A stretch of DNA of 64,000 nt from Paraburkholderia aromaticivorans (GCF_012689525.1 NZ_CP051516.1:372001-436000), one strand, 5' to 3'; positions 1 to 8,042 are shown, counted from the stretch's first letter. Notes: generated by a model not told the origin, from the letters alone. Made by a program: numbers and translations.

Positions 1-837
1 CGTGGCCAGCACGCCGCCTACGAGACCAGCCACCGGCGCGCCTACCATCCACGGATAGTTGGCGTAGTTGGTGAGCCACAATCCGGGCGCGCCGATCACG
101 TTCTTCATCAACGGATTGGCGACCGAGTCGAGCGGCGGGGCGTCGATTACCTGATAGCCGCCGATCATCGTGGAGATCAGCGCGCCGGCAATCAGGAACA
201 GCACGACGGCCGCGAATGAGGCGATGCGCAGCGCCAGGGAAGCGCGTTCGGCGACGATGTCGTCCGCTTTCATCTTGACGAAGGCGGCGCCGTGCGCGGC
301 CAGCATCGAGACACTGACGAGGCCGCACAACACCGCGAACGGGTTGAGCAATTCGAAGAAGCCGCCGTGATAGGTGACGCGCAGGTCAGTATCGAACGAG
401 AACGGCACGCCTTGCAGCAGGTTGCCGAACGCGACGCCGAACACCAGTGCCGGCACGAAGCCGCCGACGAACAACGCCCAGTCCCATGCAGTGCGCCAGC
501 GCGGGTCTTCGCGTTTGCTGCGGTAGTCGAAGCCGACCGGGCGGAAGAACAACGAGAACAACACCAGCAGCATGGCGAAATAGAAACCGGAGAACGATGC
601 CGCGTACACCAGCGGCCACGCGGCGAACATCGCGCCGCCCGCCGTGATGAGCCAGACCTGATTGCCTTCCCACGTCGCGCCCACCGTGTTCACGACGATG
701 CGCCGCTCGGCGTCGGTCTTACCGATGAACGGCAGCAGAATCGCCGCGCCCATGTCGAAGCCGTCGGTGAGCGCGAAGCCGATCAGCAGCACGCCGATCA
801 GCACCCACCAGATCAGTTTGAGGGTTGCGTAATCCAT
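1..837 (-). CDS. cydB: Cytochrome bd ubiquinol oxidase subunit II, partial (C-terminus beyond window)
   Basis: Encodes the first 279 residues of CydB, the membrane subunit that pairs with CydA in the quinol-oxidising, high-oxygen-affinity bd oxidase of the inner membrane. The frame opens with ATG at 837 (MDYATLK) and stays open to base 1. The last visible residues read NYANYPWMVGAPVAGLVGG, typical of the CydB interior, so about 100 residues of a usual ~378 lie outside the window. It follows cydA by 35 bases on the same strand, as in the standard cydAB operon. Confidence 0.95.
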   Translation of the reverse strand, partial: MDYATLKLIWWVLIGVLLIGFALTDGFDMGAAILLPFIGKTDAERRIVVNTVGATWEGNQVWLITAGGAMFAAWPLVYAASFSGFYFAMLLVLFSLFFRPVGFDYRSKREDPRWRTAWDWALFVGGFVPALVFGVAFGNLLQGVPFSFDTDLRVTYHGGFFELLNPFAVLCGLVSVSMLAAHGAAFVKMKADDIVAERASLALRIASFAAVVLFLIAGALISTMIGGYQVIDAPPLDSVANPLMKNVIGAPGLWLTNYANYPWMVGAPVAGLVGGVLAT

Positions 838-872
838 GATGATCTTTTCCCTTGAAACTCGGTGGCGGCGAA

Positions 873-2465
873 TCAGGCGGCCGTGTTGGTCGGCAGCGGC
901 TGATTCAGCGGCTGTTGTTCATGGTGATAGCGGCCTGTATGCAGCGACGAGGGACCGAGCCGCGCGTACTTGAACATCAGCATGATTTCGATGATGAACA
1001 GCACCGTGTAGAACACCACGAAGCCCGCGATACTCAGATACAGGTCGTTCGGCGTCAGGCTCGAGGCCGACAGGTTGGTCGGCAGAATGCCCGCGATGGT
1101 CCACGGCTGACGACCCACTTCAGCGACGATCCAGCCGAATTCCGCCGCGAGCCAGGGCAGCGGAATCGCCCACACGGCCCAGCGCAGGAACCAGCGGCGC
1201 TTCTCCAGCAACAGCGAGCGCTGCGCGCAGAACCAGAACGCCAGCACAAAGGTGGCGAGGAACAGGATGCCGAGGCCCACCATCAGCCGGAACGAGAAGA
1301 ACACCGGGGCTACAGGCGGAATCGTTTTCTTTGCGGCTTGGGCGATCTGATCCGGCGTGGCGTCGGTGACGTTCGCGGTGAACTGCTTGAGCATCAGGCC
1401 GTAACCGAGATCCTGCTTGTGCGCGTCGAAGGCGGCTTTGGCTTCGTCGGTGATGTCGCCTTGCTTTAGCTTCTGCAGGGCGGCGTAGGCCAGCATGCCG
1501 TTCTTGATGCGCTCCTCGTTGCGCGCCATCAAATCCTTCAGACCGACCACGGGTTCATCGAGCGAACGTGTGGCGATCAGACCGAGCGCGTATGGAATCT
1601 TGATGGCGTAATCGGTGCGCTCTTCCTTTTGGTTCGGAATCCCGATGATCGTGAACGGTGCCGGCGCGGGCGCGGTTTCCCATTCGGATTCGATCGCGGC
1701 CAGTTTGACCTGCTGGACTTCGCCGGTGCGGTAGCCGGATTCGTCGCCGAGCACGATCACGCACAACGTGGACGCCAAACCGAAGCCGGCAGCAATCGCG
1801 AACGAGCGCAACGCGAATTCAGTGTCGCGGCGCTTCAGCAGATACCACGACGAGACGCCAAGCACGAACATCGACGCTGTCACATAACCGGCCGATACGG
1901 TGTGCACGAACTTGACTTGCGCGACCGGATTGAACAGCACGGAGAAGATGTTATCGAGCTCCATGCGCATGGTCTGGTAATTGAAGGTCGCGCCGACCGG
2001 ATTGTTCATCCAGCCGTTGGCCACCAGAATCCACAGCGCTGACAGGTTCGAGCCGAGCGCGACGAGAAACGTGACGAACACATGCTGGACCTTCGAGAGG
2101 CGGTTCCAGCCGAAGAAGAACAACCCGACGAAGGTCGACTCGAGAAAGAACGCCATCAGGCCTTCGACCGCGAGCGGCACGCCGAAAATATCGCCGACAT
2201 AGTGCGAGTAGTACGACCAGTTGGTGCCGAACTGGAATTCCAGCGTGAGACCGGTGGTGACACCCATCGCAAAGTTGATGCCGAACAGCTTGCCCCAGAA
2301 CTGGGTCATGTCCTTGTAGATCTGCTTGCCGGTCATCACATAGACCGACTCCATGATGACGAGCAACCAGGACAGGCCAAGCGTGAGCGGGACGAACAGA
2401 AAGTGGTAAAGCGCGGTGATGGCGAACTGGAGGCGCGACAGTTCTACGACTTCGCTAACGGGCAT
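873..2465 (-). CDS. cydA: Cytochrome bd ubiquinol oxidase subunit I
   Basis: CydA, 530 residues, carries hemes b558, b595 and d and oxidises ubiquinol while reducing oxygen to water. The N-terminus VELSRLQFAITALYHFLF holds the conserved heme-ligand histidine (H21 with this start). KFVHTVSAGY is the second heme-ligand region and GRQPW the conserved signature near the oxygen site. The Q-loop is long, as in E. coli-type enzymes. I chose ATG 2465 because AAGGTG lies six bases upstream; an in-frame GTG at 2474 is possible but lacks such a site. The start overlaps the 3' end of cydP by 11 bases, suggesting coupled translation. Confidence 0.97.
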   Translation of the reverse strand: MPVSEVVELSRLQFAITALYHFLFVPLTLGLSWLLVIMESVYVMTGKQIYKDMTQFWGKLFGINFAMGVTTGLTLEFQFGTNWSYYSHYVGDIFGVPLAVEGLMAFFLESTFVGLFFFGWNRLSKVQHVFVTFLVALGSNLSALWILVANGWMNNPVGATFNYQTMRMELDNIFSVLFNPVAQVKFVHTVSAGYVTASMFVLGVSSWYLLKRRDTEFALRSFAIAAGFGLASTLCVIVLGDESGYRTGEVQQVKLAAIESEWETAPAPAPFTIIGIPNQKEERTDYAIKIPYALGLIATRSLDEPVVGLKDLMARNEERIKNGMLAYAALQKLKQGDITDEAKAAFDAHKQDLGYGLMLKQFTANVTDATPDQIAQAAKKTIPPVAPVFFSFRLMVGLGILFLATFVLAFWFCAQRSLLLEKRRWFLRWAVWAIPLPWLAAEFGWIVAEVGRQPWTIAGILPTNLSASSLTPNDLYLSIAGFVVFYTVLFIIEIMLMFKYARLGPSSLHTGRYHHEQQPLNQPLPTNTAA

Positions 2466-2715
2466 GTTGATCACCTTGGGACGGATGCGAGGCAGGCACG
2501 GACAACAGCGCCTGCGCGACTTGCTCAGGCGGCAGCGACATGTGCTCCGCCTGCGGATGATTGAAGAACGCGTATTTGAGCGCTATCAGCAGTACGAATT
2601 TGATGGCGAGGACAACGGCGATATCCCGCGCCAGCGTCGGACCGCGCACCCACCCGTGGAACCGTTGGCGCAGGCTCCGGCGGCGGGTGGTGTTGCGATT
2701 GAGGACTAGGGTCAT
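2455..2715 (-). CDS. cydP: Small subunit of cytochrome bd oxidase (CydP type)
   Basis: An 86-residue protein resembling the CydP family found just upstream of cydAB in beta- and gammaproteobacteria. A basic N-terminus (RRRSLRQRF) is followed by RDIAVVLAIKFVLLIALKY, a single membrane helix at about residues 31-50, then a short periplasmic tail with HPQAEHMSLPP. It is first in the cydP-cydA-cydB operon and overlaps cydA. CydP is reported to associate with the oxidase, but its role is poorly defined. Family assignment rests on position, size and helix plus flanking motifs. Confidence 0.8.
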   Translation of the reverse strand: MTLVLNRNTTRRRSLRQRFHGWVRGPTLARDIAVVLAIKFVLLIALKYAFFNHPQAEHMSLPPEQVAQALLSVPASHPSQGDQHAR

Positions 2716-2866
2716 GATCGGTAGAAGGCAACTTCACACCGGTGAATCCGGCTGGCGCCAAGCCGCCTGGGCGGTTCGGCGAGTGCATCCCGATTCTAGG
2801 AGTAGAACCTCGCGTGCAACCGCTCGGCGCTGCGGCATTGGGTCGCGAGACTTGTCCCGTTCACGC

Positions 2867-2896
2867 AGTATTGCTATCTGGTTTGTGATACGTCAA
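2867..2896 (-). promoter_or_regulatory. Candidate sigma-70 promoter for cydPAB
   Basis: On the minus strand TTGACG (2896-2891) and AATACT (2872-2867) are separated by 18 bases, about 150 bases upstream of cydP. This is the best -35/-10 pair I see in the 337-base gap 2716-3052 between cydP and rpoH, which otherwise holds only the rpoH terminator. No good FNR or ArcA site was recognised. Inference only. Confidence 0.4.
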
Positions 2897-2965
2897 GAAA
2901 CGCGTATGGCTCGCTTACGTTCTTGCGTCAGTGTGCGCGTGCGTGAAAACGCCGCGGCGTGGGCG

Positions 2966-3000
2966 AAAAAAAGCCCCGCCGTCTTGCGAGGGCGGGGCTT
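2966..3000 (-). terminator. Rho-independent terminator of rpoH
   Basis: AAGCCCCGCC and GGCGGGGCTT form a 10-bp stem (2971-2980/2991-3000). Read on the minus strand it is followed by a run of T residues (2972-2966). It lies 53 bases past the rpoH stop. Confidence 0.9.
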
Positions 3001-3052
3001 GGCGGCTTGCTGCCGCGCGCCGGCGAACCGGCATGCTGACAATCTTCAAGCT

Positions 3053-3988
3053 TTACGCGTATTCGGTGAGCGCACCGCGCATCTTCTTCATTGCGCTCGC
3101 CTCGATCTGACGAATACGTTCGGCGGACACGCCGAATTCGTCGGCCAGTTCGTGCAGCGTGGAGCCGCCCGAACCGTCGTCTTCCACCTTCAACCAGCGT
3201 GCCTCGATGATGCGGCGGCTGCGGGCGTCGAGTGCGTCCAGCGCGCTCGCGATACCGTCGCTTTGCAGCTTGTCGCGCTGACGCGAAGCCAGCACGGCGG
3301 TCGGTTCGTTATGCGAGTCGGCCAGATAGGCGATCGGCGCGTACGACTCTTCGCCGTCTTCAACCTGGCCTTCGAGCGCGATATCGCCGCCCGAAAGGCG
3401 CGTTTCCATTTCGGAAACTTCTTCGCGCTTCACATTCAGCTCTTTGGCGAGACCTTCGATCTCGTCCGGCGTGAATGCGCCCAGCCCTTGCTTGTGGCTG
3501 CGCAGGTTGAAGAACAGCTTACGCTGCGCCTTGGTCGTGGCGACTTTCACCATCCGCCAGTTGCGCAGAATGTATTCGTGGATCTCAGCCTTGATCCAAT
3601 GCATGGCGTACGACACGAGGCGCACGTTCTGCTCCGGATCGAAGCGCTTCACGGCCTTCATCAGGCCGATATTGCCTTCCTGGATCAGGTCGGCATGCGG
3701 CAGACCATACCCCAGATAATTACGCGCGATCGACACGACCAGCCGCAAGTGCGACAGGACGAGACGGCGCGCGGACCCGAGGTTGTCCTGCTCGCGAAAT
3801 TCGGTGGCGAACTGGCGTTCTTCCGCCGGCGTCAACATCGGAATCCGATTCACGGCCTGGATGTAGGCGTCGATATTGCCCAGCTGGCCGGGCAGCAGCG
3901 AGGAATGCGAGAGCGCCAGTGCACCTGCCGAAGCGGCCTTAGCCGACGACGGGCTCAAAGTACTCGGAAGGGTCATTGCATGGCTCAC
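3053..3988 (-). CDS. rpoH: RNA polymerase sigma-32 (heat shock) factor
   Basis: RpoH, 311 residues, directs RNA polymerase to heat-shock promoters. Region 2 (RLVLSHLRLVVSIARNY, DLIQEGNIGLMKAVKRFDP) is followed by the RpoH box QRKLFFNLR, the hallmark separating sigma-32 from other sigma-70 proteins, and a C-terminal region 4 helix-turn-helix (LHELADEFGVSAERIRQIE). I place the start at GTG 3988 because AAGGAG lies eight bases upstream; an in-frame start at 4015 has no such site and would add residues unlike the family. A CIRCE palindrome 62 bases upstream implies HrcA repression. Confidence 0.97.
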   Translation of the reverse strand: MSHAMTLPSTLSPSSAKAASAGALALSHSSLLPGQLGNIDAYIQAVNRIPMLTPAEERQFATEFREQDNLGSARRLVLSHLRLVVSIARNYLGYGLPHADLIQEGNIGLMKAVKRFDPEQNVRLVSYAMHWIKAEIHEYILRNWRMVKVATTKAQRKLFFNLRSHKQGLGAFTPDEIEGLAKELNVKREEVSEMETRLSGGDIALEGQVEDGEESYAPIAYLADSHNEPTAVLASRQRDKLQSDGIASALDALDARSRRIIEARWLKVEDDGSGGSTLHELADEFGVSAERIRQIEASAMKKMRGALTEYA

Positions 3989-4049
3989 GTAGGAAACTCC
4001 TTTGGAATCAGACAAAAGCGTATTCAGGTAACGACTCCAGCGTTGGATG

Positions 4050-4076
4050 TTAGCACTCTGATTTGCCGAGTGCTAA
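4050..4076. promoter_or_regulatory. CIRCE operator (HrcA-binding site) upstream of rpoH
   Basis: TTAGCACTC, nine spacer bases, then GAGTGCTAA: a perfect match to the CIRCE consensus (9-9-9). CIRCE is bound by the repressor HrcA and usually controls groESL or dnaKJ. CIRCE in front of rpoH has been described in betaproteobacteria, where it links the HrcA and sigma-32 circuits. Its position 62-88 bases upstream of the rpoH GTG fits an operator overlapping the promoter or transcript start. Confidence 0.93.
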
Positions 4077-4192
4077 CACTTAGAGGCTGTAGGGGCATCC
4101 AAGTTCCGTAAATTCCTATTGAAATTCACGATTCAATAGCCATTAGACACCTCCCTCGGTATTTTTGTGCGGCACGTAGAATTTACCTTGTA

Positions 4193-4286
4193 AATCACTC
4201 TAATCATTATAAGTAACCGATTTTTTCAATTTTTAGAGTGATTGATTGCGTAAATTCGGCTTTTTTCATGCGATCCGCCGAATTTA
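4193..4286. repeat. Two perfect inverted repeats in the rpoH-pagL intergenic region
   Basis: AATCACTCTAA (4193-4203) is matched by TTAGAGTGATT (4233-4243) across 29 bases. Immediately after, TAAATTCGGC (4251-4260) is matched by GCCGAATTTA (4277-4286) across 16 bases. They sit in an unusually A+T-rich stretch of the 363-base gap between rpoH and pagL, 66 bases before the pagL start at the closest. They could be regulator sites or a structured pagL leader; no known operator was recognised. Confidence 0.6.
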
Positions 4287-4351
4287 GATTGACCTTGGAA
4301 TGCGCAAAACAGTTGTGAATTGTTCAACGTTCGACGGAACTCGGGTGTTAG

Positions 4352-4915
4352 ATGAACAACAAAGAGAATGCTTTGCGTGGTCTGGCTCTAAAAATCACGG
4401 CTGGCGCCGTACTGGTGGGGACTTCGGGATGGGCTTCGGCGGACCAGTTCGGCGTGCAGGTGGCTGGTGCCCTCGGCGATCGCCACGTCAAGAAACTGGA
4501 TCTCGCATTCGTCTGGGATCCGGATCAGACCTGGTGGCAGATCGGTGACTGGCATTTCTCGCTGATCGGAGAAGCGCACGTGGCCTGGTGGCGCACCAAC
4601 GAAGGCGACGTGCACGACAACATCGGCGAAGTCGGCGTGACGCCGATCATCCGGTTCATCAAGGGATTGGGCTTGATCCGCCCGTATGCCGAACTGGGCG
4701 CGGGCATCCGGCTGCTGTCGAGTCCCCGGATTTCCTCGACCTTTACGCTGGGCACTGCGTTCCAGTTCGCCGACATGGCCGGCGTGGGCATGCAGTTCGG
4801 CAGCCACCAGCAGTACCAGGCGGGCTACCGCTTCCAGCATGTTTCCAATGGCGGTATCAATGAGCCGAATCCTGGTATAAATTTCCACCAGCTATATCTG
4901 CAATATAACTTCTGA
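4352..4915 (+). CDS. pagL: Lipid A 3-O-deacylase, PagL family
   Basis: A 187-residue outer-membrane beta-barrel enzyme predicted to remove the 3-O acyl chain of lipid A. Residues 1-30 form a signal peptide ending near WASA. The C-terminal motif FQHVSNGGINEPNPG carries the catalytic His163 and Ser165 (H-x-S), and the protein ends in an aromatic barrel strand (LYLQYNF). In Pseudomonas aeruginosa PagL the acid of the triad is a glutamate 12 residues after the serine and 10 from the C-terminus; here that place is Asn177. No strong ribosome site precedes the ATG. Expression may be controlled through the palindromes upstream. Confidence 0.88.
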   Translation: MNNKENALRGLALKITAGAVLVGTSGWASADQFGVQVAGALGDRHVKKLDLAFVWDPDQTWWQIGDWHFSLIGEAHVAWWRTNEGDVHDNIGEVGVTPIIRFIKGLGLIRPYAELGAGIRLLSSPRISSTFTLGTAFQFADMAGVGMQFGSHQQYQAGYRFQHVSNGGINEPNPGINFHQLYLQYNF

Positions 4916-4957
4916 CAACCGTGGCCACGTTGGCTCACCGGTGCGAGGGGCTGAGCG

Positions 4958-5341
4958 ATGGCGGCAAAGATAATCGAAGCGGTTCGCGAACTCGAGCGAG
5001 AGCGCTTTCGTGCGATGGTCGACGGCGACGGGCCATCACTCGATGCCCTGCTCGCGGACAACGTGAGCTACGTTCACACGAACGGCAAGCGGGAAACCAA
5101 ACGGCAGTTCATCGACGGGATCACCGCGGGCCGCCGCCGCTATCGGCAGATCGAGATCCAGTCGCAAGAGGTGCTGCCGGTCGGGCGCGAGACCTGCGTG
5201 GTGACCGGCCGGGCGCTGATCGAAATGGAAGCGAACAATGGAGCGCTGCTGTTTCCGATCGCCTACACGGCGATCCATACCCAGGAAGACGGGCGATGGC
5301 GCCTGATCGCCTGGCAGGCAACGCGTTGCGCAATCGAGTGA
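4958..5341 (+). CDS. NTF2-like / SnoaL-like (DUF4440) protein
   Basis: A 127-residue cytoplasmic protein with the cone-shaped NTF2-like fold: an N-terminal helix (EAVRELERERFRAMVDGD), the typical LLADNVSYVHTNG strand turn, and C-terminal strands ending in DGRWRLIAWQAT. This DUF4440 pattern occurs in small-molecule binding proteins, isomerases and ketosteroid-isomerase relatives, so the substrate cannot be inferred. It follows pagL by 42 bases and could be cotranscribed. The name is by family only. Confidence 0.8.
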   Translation: MAAKIIEAVRELERERFRAMVDGDGPSLDALLADNVSYVHTNGKRETKRQFIDGITAGRRRYRQIEIQSQEVLPVGRETCVVTGRALIEMEANNGALLFPIAYTAIHTQEDGRWRLIAWQATRCAIE

Positions 5342-5405
5342 GCCTTTTGAGCTCGCGGTGTCCGGGCCGGCCGCGCCTTGTGAGCGGGCCGCTTCGGCTG
5401 ACGCG

Positions 5406-5442
5406 AGCGCGCGGATAGCGCGCTTGTGCGCCGGTTTTTTTG
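5406..5442 (+). terminator. Possible terminator after the NTF2-like gene
   Basis: AGCGCGC (5406-5412) can pair with the GCGCGCT a few bases on, and a run of seven T follows at 5435-5441. The T run is separated from the stem by about ten bases, so this is a weak example. Confidence 0.35.
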
Positions 5443-5461
5443 CGTCACGTCGGTCTGATTC

Positions 5462-6571
5462 TCAGGCAGCGACGCTCTCCTGATCCACACCGCTCCACTC
5501 GCGGCGATCCGCCGCGCCAAATTCGGCCCCTATGGGCTCTTGCGCTGCGACGCCTTGTCGCCCCGCATTCTTTGCCCGCATCACCGCATCGCCTGCATAC
5601 GGATGGCGCGGATGCACCGGCAACTGATTGCAGCGCTCCACGACACGCCGGACTGTCTGGATATCCGAGAAATCGAGCCCCGTATCGACGCCTTGCGCAT
5701 CCAGATTCATCGCCAACACGACGAGATCGACGTTGCCGGTGCGCTCGCCGTTGCCGAACAGGCAGCCTTCGACGCGGTCCGCGCCCGCCAGCAGCGCCAG
5801 TTCAGCGGCGGCCACTGCGGTGCCGCGATCGTTATGCGGATGCACCGACAGCACGATGCTGTCGCGATAGCCGAGATTGCGGTGCATCCATTCGATCTGA
5901 TCGGCGAACACGTTCGGCGTCGCCGCCTCCACGCTCGCGGGCAGATTGACGATCATTTTGTGATCGCGCGTGGGCCGCCACGTCTGCGCGACCGCGTCGC
6001 ACACCTCGCGTGCAAACGGCAATTCGGTCGTATTGAACGTTTCCGGCGAGTACTGGAAGGTCCAGTGCGTGCCGGGCCGCGCCTGCGCATGCTGCTTGAT
6101 GATTTGCGTGCCTTGCACGGCCAGCGCCTTGATCTCGGCCTTCGACTGGTTGAAAACGATCCGCCGAAACGACGGGCAGATCGCGTTGTACAAGTGCACA
6201 ATGGCGCGCGGCGCGCCTTCCAGCGCCTCAAACGTGCGTGCAATCAGTTCCGCTCGCGACGGCATGAACACCTCGATGGTCACGTCGTCGGGAATGCGGT
6301 TTTCCTCGATCAGCTTGCGGACGAAATCGAAATCCGTTTGCGACGCCGACGGATAGCCGACCTCGATCTCCTTGAAACCGATCGCGACCAGCATCTCGAA
6401 GAACTCGAGCTTTTGCGCGGCGTTCATCGGCTCGATCAGCGCCTGGTTGCCGTCGCGCAGATCGGTGCTCATCCAGACCGGCGCCTGGTCGATCGTGCGG
6501 CTTGGCCATTTGCGGCCGGTCAGGCGCACGGTGGGGAAGGGGCGGTATTTTTCAGCGGGGTTTTGCAACAT
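5462..6571 (-). CDS. leuA: Truncated 2-isopropylmalate synthase, probable pseudogene
   Basis: Residues 1 to about 328 match the catalytic barrel of long-form LeuA, which joins acetyl-CoA and 2-oxoisovalerate in leucine synthesis. Metal and substrate residues are visible: [10 protein letters not shown] (D40), SVHPHNDRG (H244, H246) and GNGERTGN (N280). After HPRHPYAGD the homology stops. A 41-residue unrelated tail (ending [11 protein letters not shown]) and a stop replace roughly 200 residues that should hold the linker subdomains, with their catalytic His and Tyr, and the leucine-binding regulatory domain. No remnant of that part is seen downstream. A deletion is likely, and the product should be inactive or altered. 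The start is ATG 6571, behind GAGG. Confidence 0.85.
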   Translation of the reverse strand: MLQNPAEKYRPFPTVRLTGRKWPSRTIDQAPVWMSTDLRDGNQALIEPMNAAQKLEFFEMLVAIGFKEIEVGYPSASQTDFDFVRKLIEENRIPDDVTIEVFMPSRAELIARTFEALEGAPRAIVHLYNAICPSFRRIVFNQSKAEIKALAVQGTQIIKQHAQARPGTHWTFQYSPETFNTTELPFAREVCDAVAQTWRPTRDHKMIVNLPASVEAATPNVFADQIEWMHRNLGYRDSIVLSVHPHNDRGTAVAAAELALLAGADRVEGCLFGNGERTGNVDLVVLAMNLDAQGVDTGLDFSDIQTVRRVVERCNQLPVHPRHPYAGDAVMRAKNAGRQGVAAQEPIGAEFGAADRREWSGVDQESVAA

Positions 6572-7070
6572 GGTGAGCCTCGTTCGTTGTGTCGTCTGCG
6601 AAAGGGTGTGGCCGGAAGCGGTTGGCGGACTGCCACGGATGCACGGTCCGCCAGCCGGTGGCTAGCGGTAACAACGAACGGGCGCGGACGAACGGCGTCA
6701 TCGTGACGGCGAAAACGGATGTGGATAAAGCCCATGCGACGTGCATTTGATCCTCGCGCTTCGTCCGCGCGGTAAACGGACGAATGCCAACGACTACAGG
6801 TTGTGAAGAACTACGCTTTGGGGGTGCAACGGGAACAGCGGAACTGCTGAGGGACCGCGCTTTGAGCAACCTGAGCTGCCAACGCGCGGCGCTACGCCTG
6901 ACTTACGCTAGGCGTAGCGATAGGGGCCGCGCTAGGCGGCCGGAGGTAATTCGGAGGGTGTTCGGAAGGGAACGCATGGGTCTAATGTATGACGCCGCGT
7001 TGCGGCGTGTCAACCCGCGCGGGTCGCGGCGGGCGACGGCAAGCGCGCCGTAGCGCTTACGCCGCGGCCA
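6572..7070. other. Intergenic region with four perfect inverted repeats upstream of leuA
   Basis: I see no convincing gene in these 499 bases. They hold four short perfect stems: TGGCGGAC/GTCCGCCA (6623-6630/6646-6653), TTCGTCCG/CGGACGAA (6760-6767/6777-6784), GCTACGCCT/AGGCGTAGC (6891-6899/6910-6918) and GGCCGC/GCGGCC (6925-6930/6936-6941). None is followed by a T run. On the minus strand they would form a structured leuA leader, but no leucine-rich leader peptide was found. A small plus-strand frame here (6784-7053) has no recognisable features. Confidence 0.5.
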
Positions 7071-8042
7071 TTACACGGGCATTCTTGCGACGTCCACGAT
7101 CAGTTCGACCTGCCGCTCGATCGCGCTCGGCACGGGTGCTTCGCCGCGCAATACGGCGCTGATCCAGGCGGCCGTCGTCGGCGCGTCTTTGGCCTCGGGC
7201 AAGTCCACTTCCGGCGCATCGGGCGACGATCGCTCGTGCGGCACGCGCGTCTCGCAGACGCCGTCGTGCAGCCAGTCGACCTGCACCTGACGCCGCGTAT
7301 CGGCCACCGCTTCGCCTTCAGTGCCGCGCGCAAGCAGCGCGCCGCCGGCGGCCGCGTCCGGATGCGTGTTGAACAGTTGCGTGAGGCTGTCGCGATACGG
7401 CGGGTGCGTGTAGTTCACGAGGCGCAAACCCGCGGGCGCGAACGGCTGCAGGATTTTCACCAACGTGTGCGTCGAATTACGCACGCCCATGCGCCGGCGC
7501 AGCGCAAGCAGGCGTGCGAGCTTCGGCGCGAGGACGCCGATTGGAGCAAACGCAAGACGGTGCTCAGCGAGACCGTCCTCGATATCGGCATGCGATCGCG
7601 CGTGCGGAATCTGCAGATGCGTGAAGATTTCCGCGCTCGTCACCCGGCCCGGATCTTCGGTGACGCCGTGCACCAGCACCGGCACGCCTTCGCGCGCCAG
7701 CAGCAGGGCCAGCAGCGGCACCAGATTCGGCTGCTTGCGCGCGCCGTTGTAGCTGGGTATCGACACAGGCCGGAACGTGCCGTGCGGCAGATGAACCGGC
7801 TCGAACGACGCATGCGCGCCGGCCAGCATCGCGGCGAGTTCGTCGGCGGTTTCGCCCTTCACGCGGTACGCGAGCAGCACCGCGCCGAGTTCGAGCTCGG
7901 CCACGCGGCCGTCGAGCATGGCGGTGTAGAGCGCGCGCGTATCGTCGGCGGTCAGCGCGCGGGCGCCGTTCGGGCCGCGGCCGATTTCCTTGATGAAGCG
8001 GGCGCAGGGGAAGGGATTGGCGGTGTCGGCGGGGTCGGTCAT
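7071..8042 (-). CDS. ybiB: DNA-binding protein YbiB (TrpD2-like, glycosyltransferase family 3 fold)
   Basis: A 323-residue protein related to anthranilate phosphoribosyltransferase: an N-terminal helical domain (IKEIGRGPNGARALTADDT, AVLLAYRVKGET) followed by the large alpha/beta domain (PNLVPLLALLLAREGVPVLVHG, MGVRNSTHTLVKIL). The E. coli YbiB/TrpD2 family binds nucleic acid and lacks tryptophan-synthesis activity, so it is not named trpD. I take ATG 8042 (MTDPADTANPF) as start; the in-frame extension to 8180 is arginine-rich and not family-like. It stands alone, convergent with the upstream plus-strand genes and 29 bases from the start of the leuA leader region. Confidence 0.85.
   Translation of the reverse strand: MTDPADTANPFPCARFIKEIGRGPNGARALTADDTRALYTAMLDGRVAELELGAVLLAYRVKGETADELAAMLAGAHASFEPVHLPHGTFRPVSIPSYNGARKQPNLVPLLALLLAREGVPVLVHGVTEDPGRVTSAEIFTHLQIPHARSHADIEDGLAEHRLAFAPIGVLAPKLARLLALRRRMGVRNSTHTLVKILQPFAPAGLRLVNYTHPPYRDSLTQLFNTHPDAAAGGALLARGTEGEAVADTRRQVQVDWLHDGVCETRVPHERSSPDAPEVDLPEAKDAPTTAAWISAVLRGEAPVPSAIERQVELIVDVARMPV

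Noticed and set aside
2561-4111. Long plus-strand open frame opposite cydP, rpoH and the CIRCE region
   Set aside because: It is antisense to well-identified genes, arginine-rich and without motifs; high GC produces such shadow frames.
6784-7053. 89-codon plus-strand frame between leuA and ybiB
   Set aside because: Arginine-rich, no ribosome site, passes through the inverted repeats; no recognisable domain.
7071-8042. Naming the TrpD-like protein as anthranilate phosphoribosyltransferase
   Set aside because: Its sequence fits YbiB/TrpD2, a nucleic-acid-binding relative, and there are no trp genes nearby.
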